Shown: positions 25,548 to 34,721, counted from the first letter of the stretch. The stretch: 64,000 bases of DNA from CAZJAH01 sp964544155 (GCA_964544155.1 CAZJAH010000009.1:1-64000); one strand, 5' to 3'. A program made the numbers and translations. Notes: generated from the letters alone by a model not told the origin.

Positions 25548-26105
25548 ATGGATCCCAAACAAGGTTATATTTTATTTAGCGGGGGCGCTCCCGGCACTGA
25601 AGATGAATTCGGCCGTAATGCCGAGCTATACGGTATAGAAGAAGTTAATTATTCTTTCGAAGGCCACGAAAACAACCGTTACAGAGGGCTGCGCGTGTTG
25701 AACAGCCGTGAACTCGAGCATGGTGATATTAGCCTGACTTATGCTTCAAACCTTATGAACAGGGAATATCCCCGTACGCGGAAATTCCGCAAGATATTGC
25801 AGTCGATCTGGTATCAGGTTGTCAGCAGCAGGCAGGTATTTGTTGTCGGACGGATACTTGAAGATCACACAGTGAAAGGCGGTACCGGCTGGGGAGCGGA
25901 GTTCGCAAAAATTACCAATAAGCCCCTTTTTGTGTTTGACCAGGAAAAAGACTCCTGGTACAAATGGAATAAAACCGAATGGATGGCTATCGAACCGCCC
26001 GCTATAACCGAAAAACTCTTTTGCGGCACAGGTACCCGCGACCTGCTGGGAAATGGCAGGCTGGCAATAAGAGCATTATTTGAAAGGACTTTTGGAACTT
26101 CATAA
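25548..26105 (+). CDS. SLOG/Rossmann-like putative nucleotide-binding protein
   Basis: 185 residues, soluble. It starts with an ILFSGGAPGTEDEFGRNA segment, has YPRTRKFRKILQSIW in the middle, and then VVGRILEDHTVKGGTGWGAEFAKITNKPLFVFDQEKDSWYKW. The SGGAPGTE and KGGTGWGAE elements with a hydrophobic strand before each suggest the SLOG (SMF/DprA-LOG) Rossmann superfamily, whose members bind nucleotides or nucleotide-derived ligands. I cannot name the family or the reaction. It stands alone upstream of a shared terminator. Confidence 0.6.
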   Translation: MDPKQGYILFSGGAPGTEDEFGRNAELYGIEEVNYSFEGHENNRYRGLRVLNSRELEHGDISLTYASNLMNREYPRTRKFRKILQSIWYQVVSSRQVFVVGRILEDHTVKGGTGWGAEFAKITNKPLFVFDQEKDSWYKWNKTEWMAIEPPAITEKLFCGTGTRDLLGNGRLAIRALFERTFGTS

Positions 26106-26108
26106 AAA

Positions 26109-26140
26109 AACCCGCTTTGTAGCGGGTTATAATTTATTTT
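26109..26140. terminator. Bidirectional terminator
   Basis: AACCCGCT (26109-26116) pairs with AGCGGGTT (26121-26128), loop TTGT. Plus strand continues ATAATTTATTTTTT; minus strand continues with seven or more Ts (complement of 26104-26110). It serves the SLOG-like gene on the plus strand and probably the small gene 26134-26262 on the minus strand. Confidence 0.8.
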
Positions 26141-26262
26141 TTGATATTCGACCTGTAGCCACGCTTTTTCTTTCTGCCGGCGTTTTGTTTTATGTTTTTC
26201 ATGAAAAAGTAAGCCACAAGCGCTATTATTAAGATCAGGGCAAGTAAAATTGCTATTTCCAT
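26134..26262 (-). CDS. 42-residue single-pass membrane protein
   Basis: ATG at 26262, TAA at 26134. The N-terminus is a clean transmembrane helix (MEIAILLALILIIALVAYFF) followed by a strongly basic tail (MKNIKQNAGRKKKRGYRSN). By the positive-inside rule the tail faces the cytoplasm. It lies 21 bases after the stop of the M1 peptidase gene on the same strand and ends in the bidirectional terminator, so it is probably the last gene of that transcript. I know no family for it. Short unannotated proteins of this shape often regulate membrane complexes. Confidence 0.6.
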   Translation of the reverse strand: MEIAILLALILIIALVAYFFMKNIKQNAGRKKKRGYRSNIKK

Positions 26263-26283
26263 AAATTGTTCCCCAAATAAATA

Positions 26284-28413
26284 CTACTCAATTAATGTAA
26301 ATTTTCCGGTATAGTGAATATTATTGCCGCTAATTCTAATATAATAAATTCCCCGAGAAATCCTATCAGTTTTAAGAGGAAACGAATATTTCCCCTTGCC
26401 GATAGTCCCTGAATATAACTCTGATAATTTTTTCCCTGTCATATCATGCAAAGTTATGATTACTTTAGCTTTCAGTGGAGACGGAAATTCAATATTCAGC
26501 ACTTCCCCCTTATTCATCGGATTAGGATAAAGCCGGAACTCACTGTCAGCAGCATTCAGTTCATTAACTGAAACCACATTAATTATCTGTTCGCCAAGTA
26601 TTTTAGTCATATCTACCGAAACACTATCCGGAGCCTCATCAAGATAAACGGTGAACTCTCCGCTTTTATTATCCATGATAACATGTTCAGAACTAATCAG
26701 AGCACTATTATTAAGGAAGTCCAATTTAAGCGGTACTGTAAAGAAATCCGGCCCGCCGTCAAAATTCTGAACCTGATCTATGTTTACTTTTACTTCGAAT
26801 CCTCCTGACTCAAGAGGAATAGTCATTGTTTCCAGGCTGAAACGGGGATGGCCGGAAAAATTAAGCCACTGGTCAAACCAAACATTTATATCAACAGGCA
26901 TTTCCGGCAGGTATTTGATCAATGAAGCTGTAAAATCTTTTGTAGTGACTGATTGCATGCTGTAATCCTCGATCGTTTTTCTAAGAGCATAAAGGAAGTT
27001 ATCCCTTCCGGCCATTTCTGAGAGCATGTGATATACCCATGCTGATTTGAAATAGGTAAGCTCGTAAGCCCTGCCGAAAAGATCATTCAGGGGCAGTCCT
27101 CTTATGGCTCTGTTATGGGTTGAAACATCTATAAGGTAATAGAATCTGTTACGTAACAGACTTTGATAATAAGCTCCTTCATTATCGTTTATATGTTCTG
27201 CCCAAATAGCCTCGCTCCAGGTAGCGCCTCCTTCATTTATCCAGAGGTCATTCCAGGTAGCACAAGTGATCTCATCGCCAATCCACTGGTGAGCAAGTTC
27301 GTGGGCGATACCGGATTCACTGTAACCGTAAATCCATCTCTGATGAATCGTACTTATAGTCTGATGTTCCATTCCTCCGAAATCAAATGGCCCGGCCACA
27401 GCCATACCGTACTTTTCGAATGGATATTCGCCATAGCTTTCGGAAAAGAATTTCATCATATCGGGCATATTCCTGAAAGCAAATTTCGCGCGGGGTACCG
27501 CCTGCTCTGAAAATAAGGTATCCTGCTCCCATGCATAATATTCAATATCTATAGTATCTAAAGGATCGCTTACCTTTACATATTCATCTTGCCAGAAAAC
27601 ATATTTCGAGGCTATCGCGTGCATCAGGTATGTAGCCATAGGGTATTGGCTTTTCCAGTAAAAAGTTGCCGAGTCGCCCTCGATAACCTGATCTGTAAGC
27701 AAACCGTTAGACGCAACCGTAAATCCTTTTGGTACCGTAACAGCAATCGAGCTTAACGCTTTATCATAAGGATAATCATTACAGGGCATCCAGTATCGGG
27801 TTTCATTGGGTTCGCTCATTGTGTAAGCAATCCTTTCAGGGCTAAAGAGTGTATCCTGCTTACCGGCGGGCAGATAGGCAATTCCTACAAAAGAATCTTT
27901 CTCATACAGATAAAAGCCGAGGTTTGACTCGCCGGTATATCTGTAATGTATTTCCAATTCAACTTCTTCATCTTTAACCATTGGGTTTTCGGGGTTTATA
28001 ATCAGGTATTCATCCACTTGCTCGTAAGAGCTTTCATCTAAATCTGTTAGATTAAACCTGACTGATGTAATTTCCATATTGCCTGCATTAAACTTAAGCG
28101 AAGTTGCTTCAGCGGAATCAATTCTGATCCTGATTTTATTAATTCCTGTGAAGAACCTGCCATGATCATTTATGCTTTCAGCCTTCAGAGGATTATACCA
28201 GTTCATGTACAGGTCATATTCCAGTACATCATAAGGGCGGTATTCAACATGGCCATCCTCCGCGGATAGCAAATTCAGGTGTTTATGTTGCTTTGAGCAA
28301 TTGTATTTTTCAAAATGTAGATTAGTCTGACTTTCATTGATAAATAATCCCTCCTGAGCATATATGCTAATAGAAGCCAGTAATAAGACAGAAATAGATA
28401 GTATATCTTTCAT
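26284..28413 (-). CDS. Secreted M1-family aminopeptidase with T9SS sorting domain
   Basis: 709 residues. Signal peptide MKDILSISVLLLASISIYAQ, then the M1 N-terminal beta domain. The catalytic domain has the exopeptidase-like motif FDFGGMEHQT and the zinc site HELAHQW near 374 with the distal Glu in WINEGGATWSE. A C-terminal T9SS domain is evident: FRLYPNPMNKGEVLNIEF, VIITLHDMTGKKLSEL, and the end GIYYIRISGNNIHYTGKFTLIE. It should cleave N-terminal residues from extracellular peptides after export through T9SS. The typical GAMEN motif is replaced by GGMEH, so substrate preference may differ from classic PepN. Confidence 0.9.
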   Translation of the reverse strand: MKDILSISVLLLASISIYAQEGLFINESQTNLHFEKYNCSKQHKHLNLLSAEDGHVEYRPYDVLEYDLYMNWYNPLKAESINDHGRFFTGINKIRIRIDSAEATSLKFNAGNMEITSVRFNLTDLDESSYEQVDEYLIINPENPMVKDEEVELEIHYRYTGESNLGFYLYEKDSFVGIAYLPAGKQDTLFSPERIAYTMSEPNETRYWMPCNDYPYDKALSSIAVTVPKGFTVASNGLLTDQVIEGDSATFYWKSQYPMATYLMHAIASKYVFWQDEYVKVSDPLDTIDIEYYAWEQDTLFSEQAVPRAKFAFRNMPDMMKFFSESYGEYPFEKYGMAVAGPFDFGGMEHQTISTIHQRWIYGYSESGIAHELAHQWIGDEITCATWNDLWINEGGATWSEAIWAEHINDNEGAYYQSLLRNRFYYLIDVSTHNRAIRGLPLNDLFGRAYELTYFKSAWVYHMLSEMAGRDNFLYALRKTIEDYSMQSVTTKDFTASLIKYLPEMPVDINVWFDQWLNFSGHPRFSLETMTIPLESGGFEVKVNIDQVQNFDGGPDFFTVPLKLDFLNNSALISSEHVIMDNKSGEFTVYLDEAPDSVSVDMTKILGEQIINVVSVNELNAADSEFRLYPNPMNKGEVLNIEFPSPLKAKVIITLHDMTGKKLSELYSGTIGKGKYSFPLKTDRISRGIYYIRISGNNIHYTGKFTLIE

Positions 28414-29064
28414 TGCATTATTATCCAGAGTTTGTTCTCGAGTTTATTTTAATAAATAGAGGCATTAAAATATGAAAAAATTACATACAATTGATTGTTT
28501 TAAGTAATAATAGTTAAAGAAAGTATGGGATCAGTTATAATCATTCATCCGGTACTTATTTCTATACCATAATTACCGGCGGAAAATTACAGGCCGGAAA
28601 AATAACATGGCCAAATAATTTCAGGTTTTATTTAAAAAATTAAGGCTGCTCAGAAATGTGCAGTTTTTTCCCCTTTTTTAATTTTTTTTTATTTTCTTCA
28701 TATAACAATGAGAATAAGCTGTTTGAGCTGATGGGAAGCGTGCTGACATGCATTACGCATATTGATTTATTCCGATATTATTTTATTTTATATACGCTGG
28801 AAAAAATTGAAAAGTTTGTAATGTTTTACGTATTAAGATAAAAATTAACAATAAGTAAGCGTTTATTTGCATAATGTATTTACATAATGTAACATTTTCA
28901 CTTTTTATTTGTTACTTAATAATGTTTTACTTTCTAAAAGTAAAAATCCTTAGCTTAAAATGATCATGCGTTTATTCTAAAATTTAAAAAAACGAAACAG
29001 GAGATTTTTAGAGAAACAGACTTCTGGGTTGATATTTTTTGTTTAATTAATTGGGAAGAGTATA
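28414..29064. other. 650-base region with a gene remnant, otherwise AT-rich noncoding
   Basis: Divergent upstream region between the M1 peptidase and the giant T9SS protein. It contains a remnant of a T9SS sorting domain (28518-28643, listed separately) and a long A+T-rich stretch. GTTTTACTTT (28922-28931) and AAGTAAAA (near 28936) form a weak hairpin. No other supportable gene was found. Confidence 0.55.
28518..28643 (+). pseudogene. Remnant of a T9SS C-terminal sorting domain
   Basis: A stop-to-stop frame with no start codon encodes the tail of a type A sorting domain: HSSGTYFYTIITGGKLQAGKIT, then about ten nonsensical residues and TAA. Bases 28544-28581 are identical over 38 positions to 33213-33250, the same domain part of the downstream 1407-residue gene, in the same orientation. 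This is what is left of a duplicated or truncated cargo gene, or a copy made by recombination with the neighbour. Confidence 0.75.
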
Positions 29065-32000
29065 ATGAAAAAGATGACTCAAATTGCCGCGCTGGCAGTT
29101 TGTATGCTTTTTGGTATGCAAATAGCAAAAGCTCAGCTGGCAGGAGACTATTATGTAGGCTCCGGTCCGGTACCGCCGGGCGGAAATACTTACGCGAGCT
29201 TAAACGCCGCGATTACGGCAATAAACAGTAACGGCCTTTCAGGCGATGCTACCTTATGGATCAACAGTGATATCGAAATAACTACAATGCCCACACTGAA
29301 CGAGTTTTCTGGCGGCACGCTTTATATCAGGCCTTACCAGGAAGCAAGAAGGATTCATGGAAGCATATCGGGGAATCTGACTTCGGCGCTTATAAAGTTT
29401 TTTGAAACCGATAATGTGCATATTGATGGAAGCCTTAACGGCACAAGCCGTGATCTGACATTCGAGAATACAGGAAATGGCGAAGCCTCAACACTTTGGT
29501 TCGCATCTGACGGATCCGACGGATGCGAAAATATCGTTATACAGAATTGTATAATTTACGGCCCCAATGATGTTGATGACATCGATGTAAGCGCCATTGC
29601 CTTTATGGAAGTTGATGAGATCGATGACTACGGCAGGGCACACGGGCCGCTTACTGTTCACAACAATCATATAATGAGAGCTCATTACGGAGTATATCTT
29701 TTTGGCGGCAGCAGCAGTTCCTCGAACAGGCATAAAGATATCACTATTACCGATAATATTTTCGGCCCGCCGGGCGGTGATTACAGCGATCCCGACAGGA
29801 TTGACGACAAATCGGTATATACAAGGTATATCGATGGAATGTTATTTAAAGGCAATCACATCCATTACACTGAATACGCAGCTGACTTCAATAACCATTA
29901 CGGCGATTTGATTATCGAAGATAATGTAGTTCATGCCTCAAAATGGTACGGCATTTATGTGGATAATTCATTTGTAAAAAGTACTGATGAGCTCATTATC
30001 CGGGGTAATGAAATTAAAGGTGTAAGAAGTTACGGGTTCTATCTCGAAGATCTCAAAGGCGGCATTGTGGAAGACAACTACATTCATGATTTTCTGAACC
30101 CCAATATTGACGGAAGCCAGACAACGGGCATCATGGCCGGAATATATTTCTATGATGACTGCGAGGACGTCATTGTAAGGAATAACAGAATAGAAGGAAT
30201 TGTCAGTAATTATGACGGCAGTTCATCCTTTGATGGCGAAGCTTACGGCATCTACGCCTATTGCGCCGGAGGTTATGACATTAAAAGAATGAAGATTTAT
30301 AATAACTACATCGCGGATATCCGGTCAAGAGGAACTGATGATGACTTTGAAGAGAATCCTTGGGGAATCTATCTCAGTGGCGGCGAAGACTACGAAATAA
30401 TGAATAACACTATCAATATGACCGGTACATTTACCGGAAACAATTCCGGTGTTTATTCGGGTTGTATCCTTATAGGTGATTATGATACAGATGTAAAGAC
30501 TATTGAAAACAATATTTTTATTAACAGCCTTATGGGCACAAATTCAACTGCTTATGGGATATATATTGAACCTGACGGAAATAATGACATAACCCTCGGC
30601 AGTATAGACAACAATGTCTATGATCTTACAGGTGCTGCAGCAACAGGCAGGATTGGTTTTAACGACGGAGAGGAGTACACATTCCTCAGCGACTGGCAGA
30701 CAGGAATGAATAAAGACGCAAATTCAGCAGCAACTGAAGTATTCTTATTGGATGACGGCCATTTAGCCGGTGAATCAGTTGGAGATCCGGATCTTGAAGT
30801 ACCTAGATTAAGTGATGTTACGGTTGATATTGACGGCGAAACAAGGCCTGCGGGCGAACCTACGACAGCCGGCATGGATATAGCCGTTATTGAGCCTTTA
30901 ACCGTGACTCAGCCTATCATTAAAATTCCTGATCAGGAAATATACTGCCCCGGCGATGAGATAGAATTTACTTTTGGCGCTTCGGCAGGATTCGCTGACG
31001 GAATTGAAAGAGATCTAGGCGAATCATTATCTTTCAGCTGGTATTATGAGGATACTGAAGGCAATACTGAAGTGATTAATGAATTTACAGATGAAGCTTA
31101 TATTCTGAACGGCGGTACATTAATTATTGACGGTGTTGACTTAGAGCATGAAGGCTATTACTACAGTATTGCTACTTTCAGCGATCAGTCCGTTACAAGC
31201 GATATGAAGGAAGTTAGCGTAAGCAGGACTCTTGAACTTATTGATAATTTAGTTACCTATCACGAAGGCTGTGTAGGACAAGGCGAGATCACATTAAGTG
31301 TAGAAGCAGAAAACGCAACAGCCTATGTTTGGGAAAAACGAAACGACATGGGCTATTGGGAAGTAATAGAAGATGCCCCCAATGCCGATACATATGTGAT
31401 AGACCTTATGGGGACAGAAGGTGAAATGCCTACTGCCGAAGAATTAAACGGACAGTACAGAGTAAAAATCGAAGGGAATGAATACTGCCCTCCGCATGAA
31501 TTATACTCAGATGTAGCTGAAATCGAACTCTACAATCCCATCCATAATATCGAAATGGATATGGCCGGTGAAGATATAGAGCTTTGCTACGGCGATGACA
31601 TCAGCTTAACTGCTTCTGCCGATGGTGACTTTACCGGATACCAGTGGCAGAAATTCCAGGCCGGCTCATGGATAAATATTAATCCTGAAAATAACCCTAC
31701 GGCTGTTGAACCTACGCTTGTACTCAATAGCGTTACTGAAGGCTCAAGCGCGGGATACAGGGTTGAATTCCTTAGGCCGAATGATCTTTGCCACGAAGAC
31801 CCTGTTTACTCGGGGGCAGTCAACATTAGCGTACCTCCGATTTTTGAACTCACCGAGCATCCTTCATCACATATTATTTGTGAAGATGGAAGCGTGGAAC
31901 TATTTGTACTTGATAACGGCAATGGTGAAATTCATGACTATACATGGTATAAAGACGGTGATGAAATTGAATTCCCTGAAGGTACGCCTGTAGAAGAGAA

Positions 32001-33288
32001 AAAACTTCTCATTATCGAAAGCGCTGGCATAGATGATATCGGCAACTATTACGCTGTTATCACAGCCGAAGACTGCCGTGGCGTACAGGAATTTACTACA
32101 GAAACAGCAGCAGTGTACATTCTCCAGGAAACAGAGATAACCAAGCAGCCTTACGACAGAACAGGCCTCATCGGCGAAAATGTGACATTTAGTGTAGAAG
32201 CGCATATGAAAGGAATCGTACCGCCTTACTACCAGCACGATTTCCAGTGGTTCCGCAGGGACGCTGCCAATCCTTCAAATGTTGAAGAGATCATAACAGG
32301 CGGTAAATATCTTGGCGCCAAAACAGAAAGACTAACAATTAATAATATCGAAACAGCCGATTACGGCTGGGAATATTACGTAGTAGTTACTGGACGCTGC
32401 GGTACACCGGTTACTTCCGATGCCGTAAGCATACTACAGGTTCCGGGTGTAAATATTACGGCTCAGCCAGAAAGCACAGAGATTTGCGAAGCTTCAACAG
32501 TGATTTTTAAAGTTGATGCAGAACCGACAGTTGCAGGTGTCAGCCTTGATTACCAGTGGTACTCAGAAGGCGATATGCTTAGCGATGGCGGAGATGTTTC
32601 AGGCGCTGCCACAAGCGAACTCTCTATCAATAATATCGATGCAGATGACGCAGGTGAATACTACGTTGTTGTAGAAGCAGAAAACGGACTCTCTGCTGAA
32701 TCTGACAGAGCAACTCTTACGGTAAATTCAATGCCTGAAGTAACTGTTCAGCCCGAAGATGTTACAGTTAAGAAGGATGATGAACTTGTTCTTACTGTCG
32801 AAGCAGATGGTGTTGAGCCGATGGAATACCAGTGGTTCAAGGACGGTAATGAACTTCTTGGCGAAACTGAAGCTGAATTCAGGAAACAGTTTGCTGCAGA
32901 TGCTGACGCAGGTGATTACTACGTGGCAATTACAAATAGCTGCGGCACCGTTGAAAGCGATATAATTACTGTTACTGTAGAAGCTCAGACTCCTAACAGC
33001 GTTGTTGAAAGGAATATCGACGGTATTAAGCTTTACGCTAATACACCAAATCCATTCAGCGAATCGACACAGATCAGATTTGGCCTTGAAAGGCCTGCTG
33101 ATGTTATTATTACCTTAACCGATGGATTCGGAAGGGAATTGGGAACAATGATAAATAACGGCCTCAGCGCGGGCGTTCACACAATCGAATTAAGCGCTTC
33201 TGATTATAATCTTTCATCCGGTACTTATTTCTATACCATAATTACCGGCGATAAAACGCTAACAGGTAAGATGACAATAGTTAAATAA
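29065..33288 (+). CDS. Giant T9SS-secreted beta-helix plus Ig-like protein
   Basis: 1407 residues. Signal peptide MKKMTQIAALAVCMLFGMQIAKAQ. Residues about 30-610 are a right-handed parallel beta-helix with many coils (IQNCIIYGPND, LTVHNNHIMRAH, LIIEDNVVHASKWYGIYV, IVEDNYIHDF, VIVRNNRIEGI). From about 620 to 1310 follow roughly six Ig-like domains with the YQWF/YTWY and AGEYYVVV signatures. The end is a T9SS type A sorting domain (LYANTPNPFSESTQIRFGL ... SSGTYFYTIITGDKTLTGKM). It is likely a cell-surface adhesin or matrix protein. The composition is acidic, as in other surface proteins of this group. Confidence 0.88.
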   Translation: MKKMTQIAALAVCMLFGMQIAKAQLAGDYYVGSGPVPPGGNTYASLNAAITAINSNGLSGDATLWINSDIEITTMPTLNEFSGGTLYIRPYQEARRIHGSISGNLTSALIKFFETDNVHIDGSLNGTSRDLTFENTGNGEASTLWFASDGSDGCENIVIQNCIIYGPNDVDDIDVSAIAFMEVDEIDDYGRAHGPLTVHNNHIMRAHYGVYLFGGSSSSSNRHKDITITDNIFGPPGGDYSDPDRIDDKSVYTRYIDGMLFKGNHIHYTEYAADFNNHYGDLIIEDNVVHASKWYGIYVDNSFVKSTDELIIRGNEIKGVRSYGFYLEDLKGGIVEDNYIHDFLNPNIDGSQTTGIMAGIYFYDDCEDVIVRNNRIEGIVSNYDGSSSFDGEAYGIYAYCAGGYDIKRMKIYNNYIADIRSRGTDDDFEENPWGIYLSGGEDYEIMNNTINMTGTFTGNNSGVYSGCILIGDYDTDVKTIENNIFINSLMGTNSTAYGIYIEPDGNNDITLGSIDNNVYDLTGAAATGRIGFNDGEEYTFLSDWQTGMNKDANSAATEVFLLDDGHLAGESVGDPDLEVPRLSDVTVDIDGETRPAGEPTTAGMDIAVIEPLTVTQPIIKIPDQEIYCPGDEIEFTFGASAGFADGIERDLGESLSFSWYYEDTEGNTEVINEFTDEAYILNGGTLIIDGVDLEHEGYYYSIATFSDQSVTSDMKEVSVSRTLELIDNLVTYHEGCVGQGEITLSVEAENATAYVWEKRNDMGYWEVIEDAPNADTYVIDLMGTEGEMPTAEELNGQYRVKIEGNEYCPPHELYSDVAEIELYNPIHNIEMDMAGEDIELCYGDDISLTASADGDFTGYQWQKFQAGSWININPENNPTAVEPTLVLNSVTEGSSAGYRVEFLRPNDLCHEDPVYSGAVNISVPPIFELTEHPSSHIICEDGSVELFVLDNGNGEIHDYTWYKDGDEIEFPEGTPVEEKKLLIIESAGIDDIGNYYAVITAEDCRGVQEFTTETAAVYILQETEITKQPYDRTGLIGENVTFSVEAHMKGIVPPYYQHDFQWFRRDAANPSNVEEIITGGKYLGAKTERLTINNIETADYGWEYYVVVTGRCGTPVTSDAVSILQVPGVNITAQPESTEICEASTVIFKVDAEPTVAGVSLDYQWYSEGDMLSDGGDVSGAATSELSINNIDADDAGEYYVVVEAENGLSAESDRATLTVNSMPEVTVQPEDVTVKKDDELVLTVEADGVEPMEYQWFKDGNELLGETEAEFRKQFAADADAGDYYVAITNSCGTVESDIITVTVEAQTPNSVVERNIDGIKLYANTPNPFSESTQIRFGLERPADVIITLTDGFGRELGTMINNGLSAGVHTIELSASDYNLSSGTYFYTIITGDKTLTGKMTIVK
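33213..33250 (+). repeat. 38-base exact repeat shared with 28544-28581
   Basis: Direct repeat lying in the sorting-domain coding part of the giant T9SS gene. The other copy is in the upstream remnant, 4669 bases away, same orientation. Confidence 0.9.
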
Positions 33289-33311
33289 AAAGCTCTAAAC
33301 CCGATATATCC

Positions 33312-33344
33312 AAAAGCCTCGCTTTACGGCGGGGCTTTTGTGGT
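33312..33344 (+). terminator. Terminator of the giant T9SS gene
   Basis: AAAAGCCTCGC (33312-33322) pairs with GCGGGGCTTTT (33329-33339) with one wobble, loop TTTACG, then GTGGTTTT. Confidence 0.85.
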
Positions 33345-33429
33345 TTTATTTACTACAATAAAATTTTATATATCTACAACAAAATAGACTTTTCTACTAT
33401 TTTATGGGCATAGTTAGATTACTTATATT

Positions 33430-33538
33430 GTACACAGCTCCTGAGCAGACAACCCCTTCCCATAAAGAATAAACGCATAGCTATTCAAATAATGCTCAGG
33501 GGTCAAATCCGGTTCTTTTAAAGAACCGGATTTTTTTT
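33430..33538 (+). ncRNA. Predicted small RNA with its own terminator
   Basis: Between two terminators on the plus strand there is no open frame but clear RNA structure. CCTGAGCA (33440-33447) pairs perfectly with TGCTCAGG (33493-33500). ACCCCT (33452-33457) can alternatively pair with AGGGGT (33498-33503), so two exclusive folds are possible. A very strong terminator follows (33506-33538). TATATTGTAC just upstream could be a -10 region. The next plus-strand gene is 600 bases away, so this looks like an independent transcript of about 100 nucleotides. I do not recognise 6S, SRP or tmRNA features. Confidence 0.55.
33506..33538 (+). terminator. Strong intrinsic terminator of the predicted small RNA
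   Basis: AATCCGGTTC (33506-33515) pairs exactly with GAACCGGATT (33523-33532), and the intervening TTTTAAA can extend the stem. Eight Ts follow (33531-33538). Confidence 0.92.
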
Positions 33539-33589
33539 GGTAACAAAACAAGTTTAGAAATTGTTTATTAATTAAGGAATCACTATTAG

Positions 33590-33949
33590 TTAGAGTGAAC
33601 TGTCAGTAAAAAGTTGGGCTACGTCTTCGGGGTTAATATTAGCCTGAGCGCCTGAAGCCTGAGCTCGGAACATAGGTGTTTTGATAAAACTAAGTTCAAT
33701 AAGAGCTTCATCGAAGGATTCGATAGGCATATTGCCGGCTCTATCCAGAGGATGACTATCATCAGTCTGGATATTATTCTCCAGCCTGTCGAGGGCATTT
33801 AAAAGAATATCTTTTTGCCAGGAAGCAGGGGCAGCCGCATCATAGGTATCTGAAGATTGTTTTTCTTTTGCCGCGTTAAGTTCTTTACGACTGATTACCT
33901 GCGGGGCGTAAGGCATTGCCTGCTGTTGTTTGATCTTTGAAATATTCAT
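33590..33949 (-). CDS. Uncharacterised small protein
   Basis: 119 residues from the ATG at 33949 (MNISKIKQQQAMPYAPQ). An upstream ATG in frame would add 22 residues, but that stretch is less protein-like and runs into promoter-like AT-rich DNA. The sequence is polar with an Ala/Ser/Gln-rich middle and a helical segment (ASWQKDILLNALDRLENNI) and ends LFTDSSL. There is no signal peptide or membrane helix. I do not recognise the family. The start pattern NISKI is vaguely like flagellar rod-associated small proteins, but no flagellar gene is nearby. Confidence 0.55.
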   Translation of the reverse strand: MNISKIKQQQAMPYAPQVISRKELNAAKEKQSSDTYDAAAPASWQKDILLNALDRLENNIQTDDSHPLDRAGNMPIESFDEALIELSFIKTPMFRAQASGAQANINPEDVAQLFTDSSL

Positions 33950-34145
33950 AACTATTCTTGTATTTTGTTTAATAAAAATATCAAAAGGAGTATTATTTAT
34001 GGGATATCTTGGCAATTAACATACCATTCTTTACATAAGCGACTTTTTTTAATTAATTTTTTAATTAAATTTTGTATCTTATAAATGGAGACTGATAAGC
34101 TGTTAATAACATACAAATAAATTTAACTTATTATTGGGGGCAACT

Positions 34146-34676
34146 ATGAAAAATGTTTACTTAATTTTAATTATATCATTAGTACTTCTTTCCTGTTCAA
34201 GGCAAAGGGAATACCTGACTCCGATGGAAATTGAAGAAGAAAAAGAAACCGTTATTGAAGTTTGTAAAAAATTCAACGAAGCATCGGAAGAAAAGAGTTT
34301 CTCGAAAATTGTGGAAACCCTGGGGCATGAAATTATGTTTTTCGGCACCGATTCGGCTGAAGTTATAAAATCTTTTCCTGAATTTAAGCAAAATTTCATT
34401 GCACAATGGGAAGAATACGATGTTCTTGACTATGGAGAGATGCGCGATGTTGCCGTTTTTATGGATGATGACGCAACACTTGCTTCAGTGATCTTCGGTA
34501 TACCACTGTATGTTAAAAAAACCGGATATGAAAACCGCTACTATCTAAGAGTTGCCAGAACTCTGAAAAAGGAAGAAAATAAGTGGGTGATTGTCAGCGG
34601 AATAGTCGGAATAGCCAGAGTGGAAACTCCCGATGATACTGATCAGACTCAGACGGATAACAACGACAAACAATAA
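34146..34676 (+). CDS. Lipoprotein with SnoaL/NTF2-like fold
   Basis: 176 residues from the ATG at 34146, preceded by GGGGG. A TTG four codons upstream is a less likely start. Lipobox LLSCS follows a short hydrophobic helix. The mature part (VIEVCKKFNEASEEKSFSKIVETL, then HEIMFFGTDSAEVI, then LRVARTLKKEENKWVIVSGIVG) matches the cone-shaped NTF2-like/SnoaL pattern of a helix pair followed by a long bent sheet. The C-terminus is an Asp/Thr/Gln-rich tail. Function is unknown; such domains bind small molecules or act as protein partners. Confidence 0.7.
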   Translation: MKNVYLILIISLVLLSCSRQREYLTPMEIEEEKETVIEVCKKFNEASEEKSFSKIVETLGHEIMFFGTDSAEVIKSFPEFKQNFIAQWEEYDVLDYGEMRDVAVFMDDDATLASVIFGIPLYVKKTGYENRYYLRVARTLKKEENKWVIVSGIVGIARVETPDDTDQTQTDNNDKQ

Positions 34677-34721
34677 TACTGCAATCATCTGCAATTGTAT
34701 GACAGGATCTTTTTCAAAAGG

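Noticed and set aside
28656..28841. 61-codon open frame in the AT-rich gap
   Set aside because: Phe/Tyr-rich product from poly-T sequence, no ribosome-binding site, no coding-like composition.
33490..33515. GGTCAAATCC at 33501-33510 as a tRNA T-arm
   Set aside because: No acceptor, D or anticodon arms can be placed around it; the surrounding pairs belong to the small-RNA fold and terminator.
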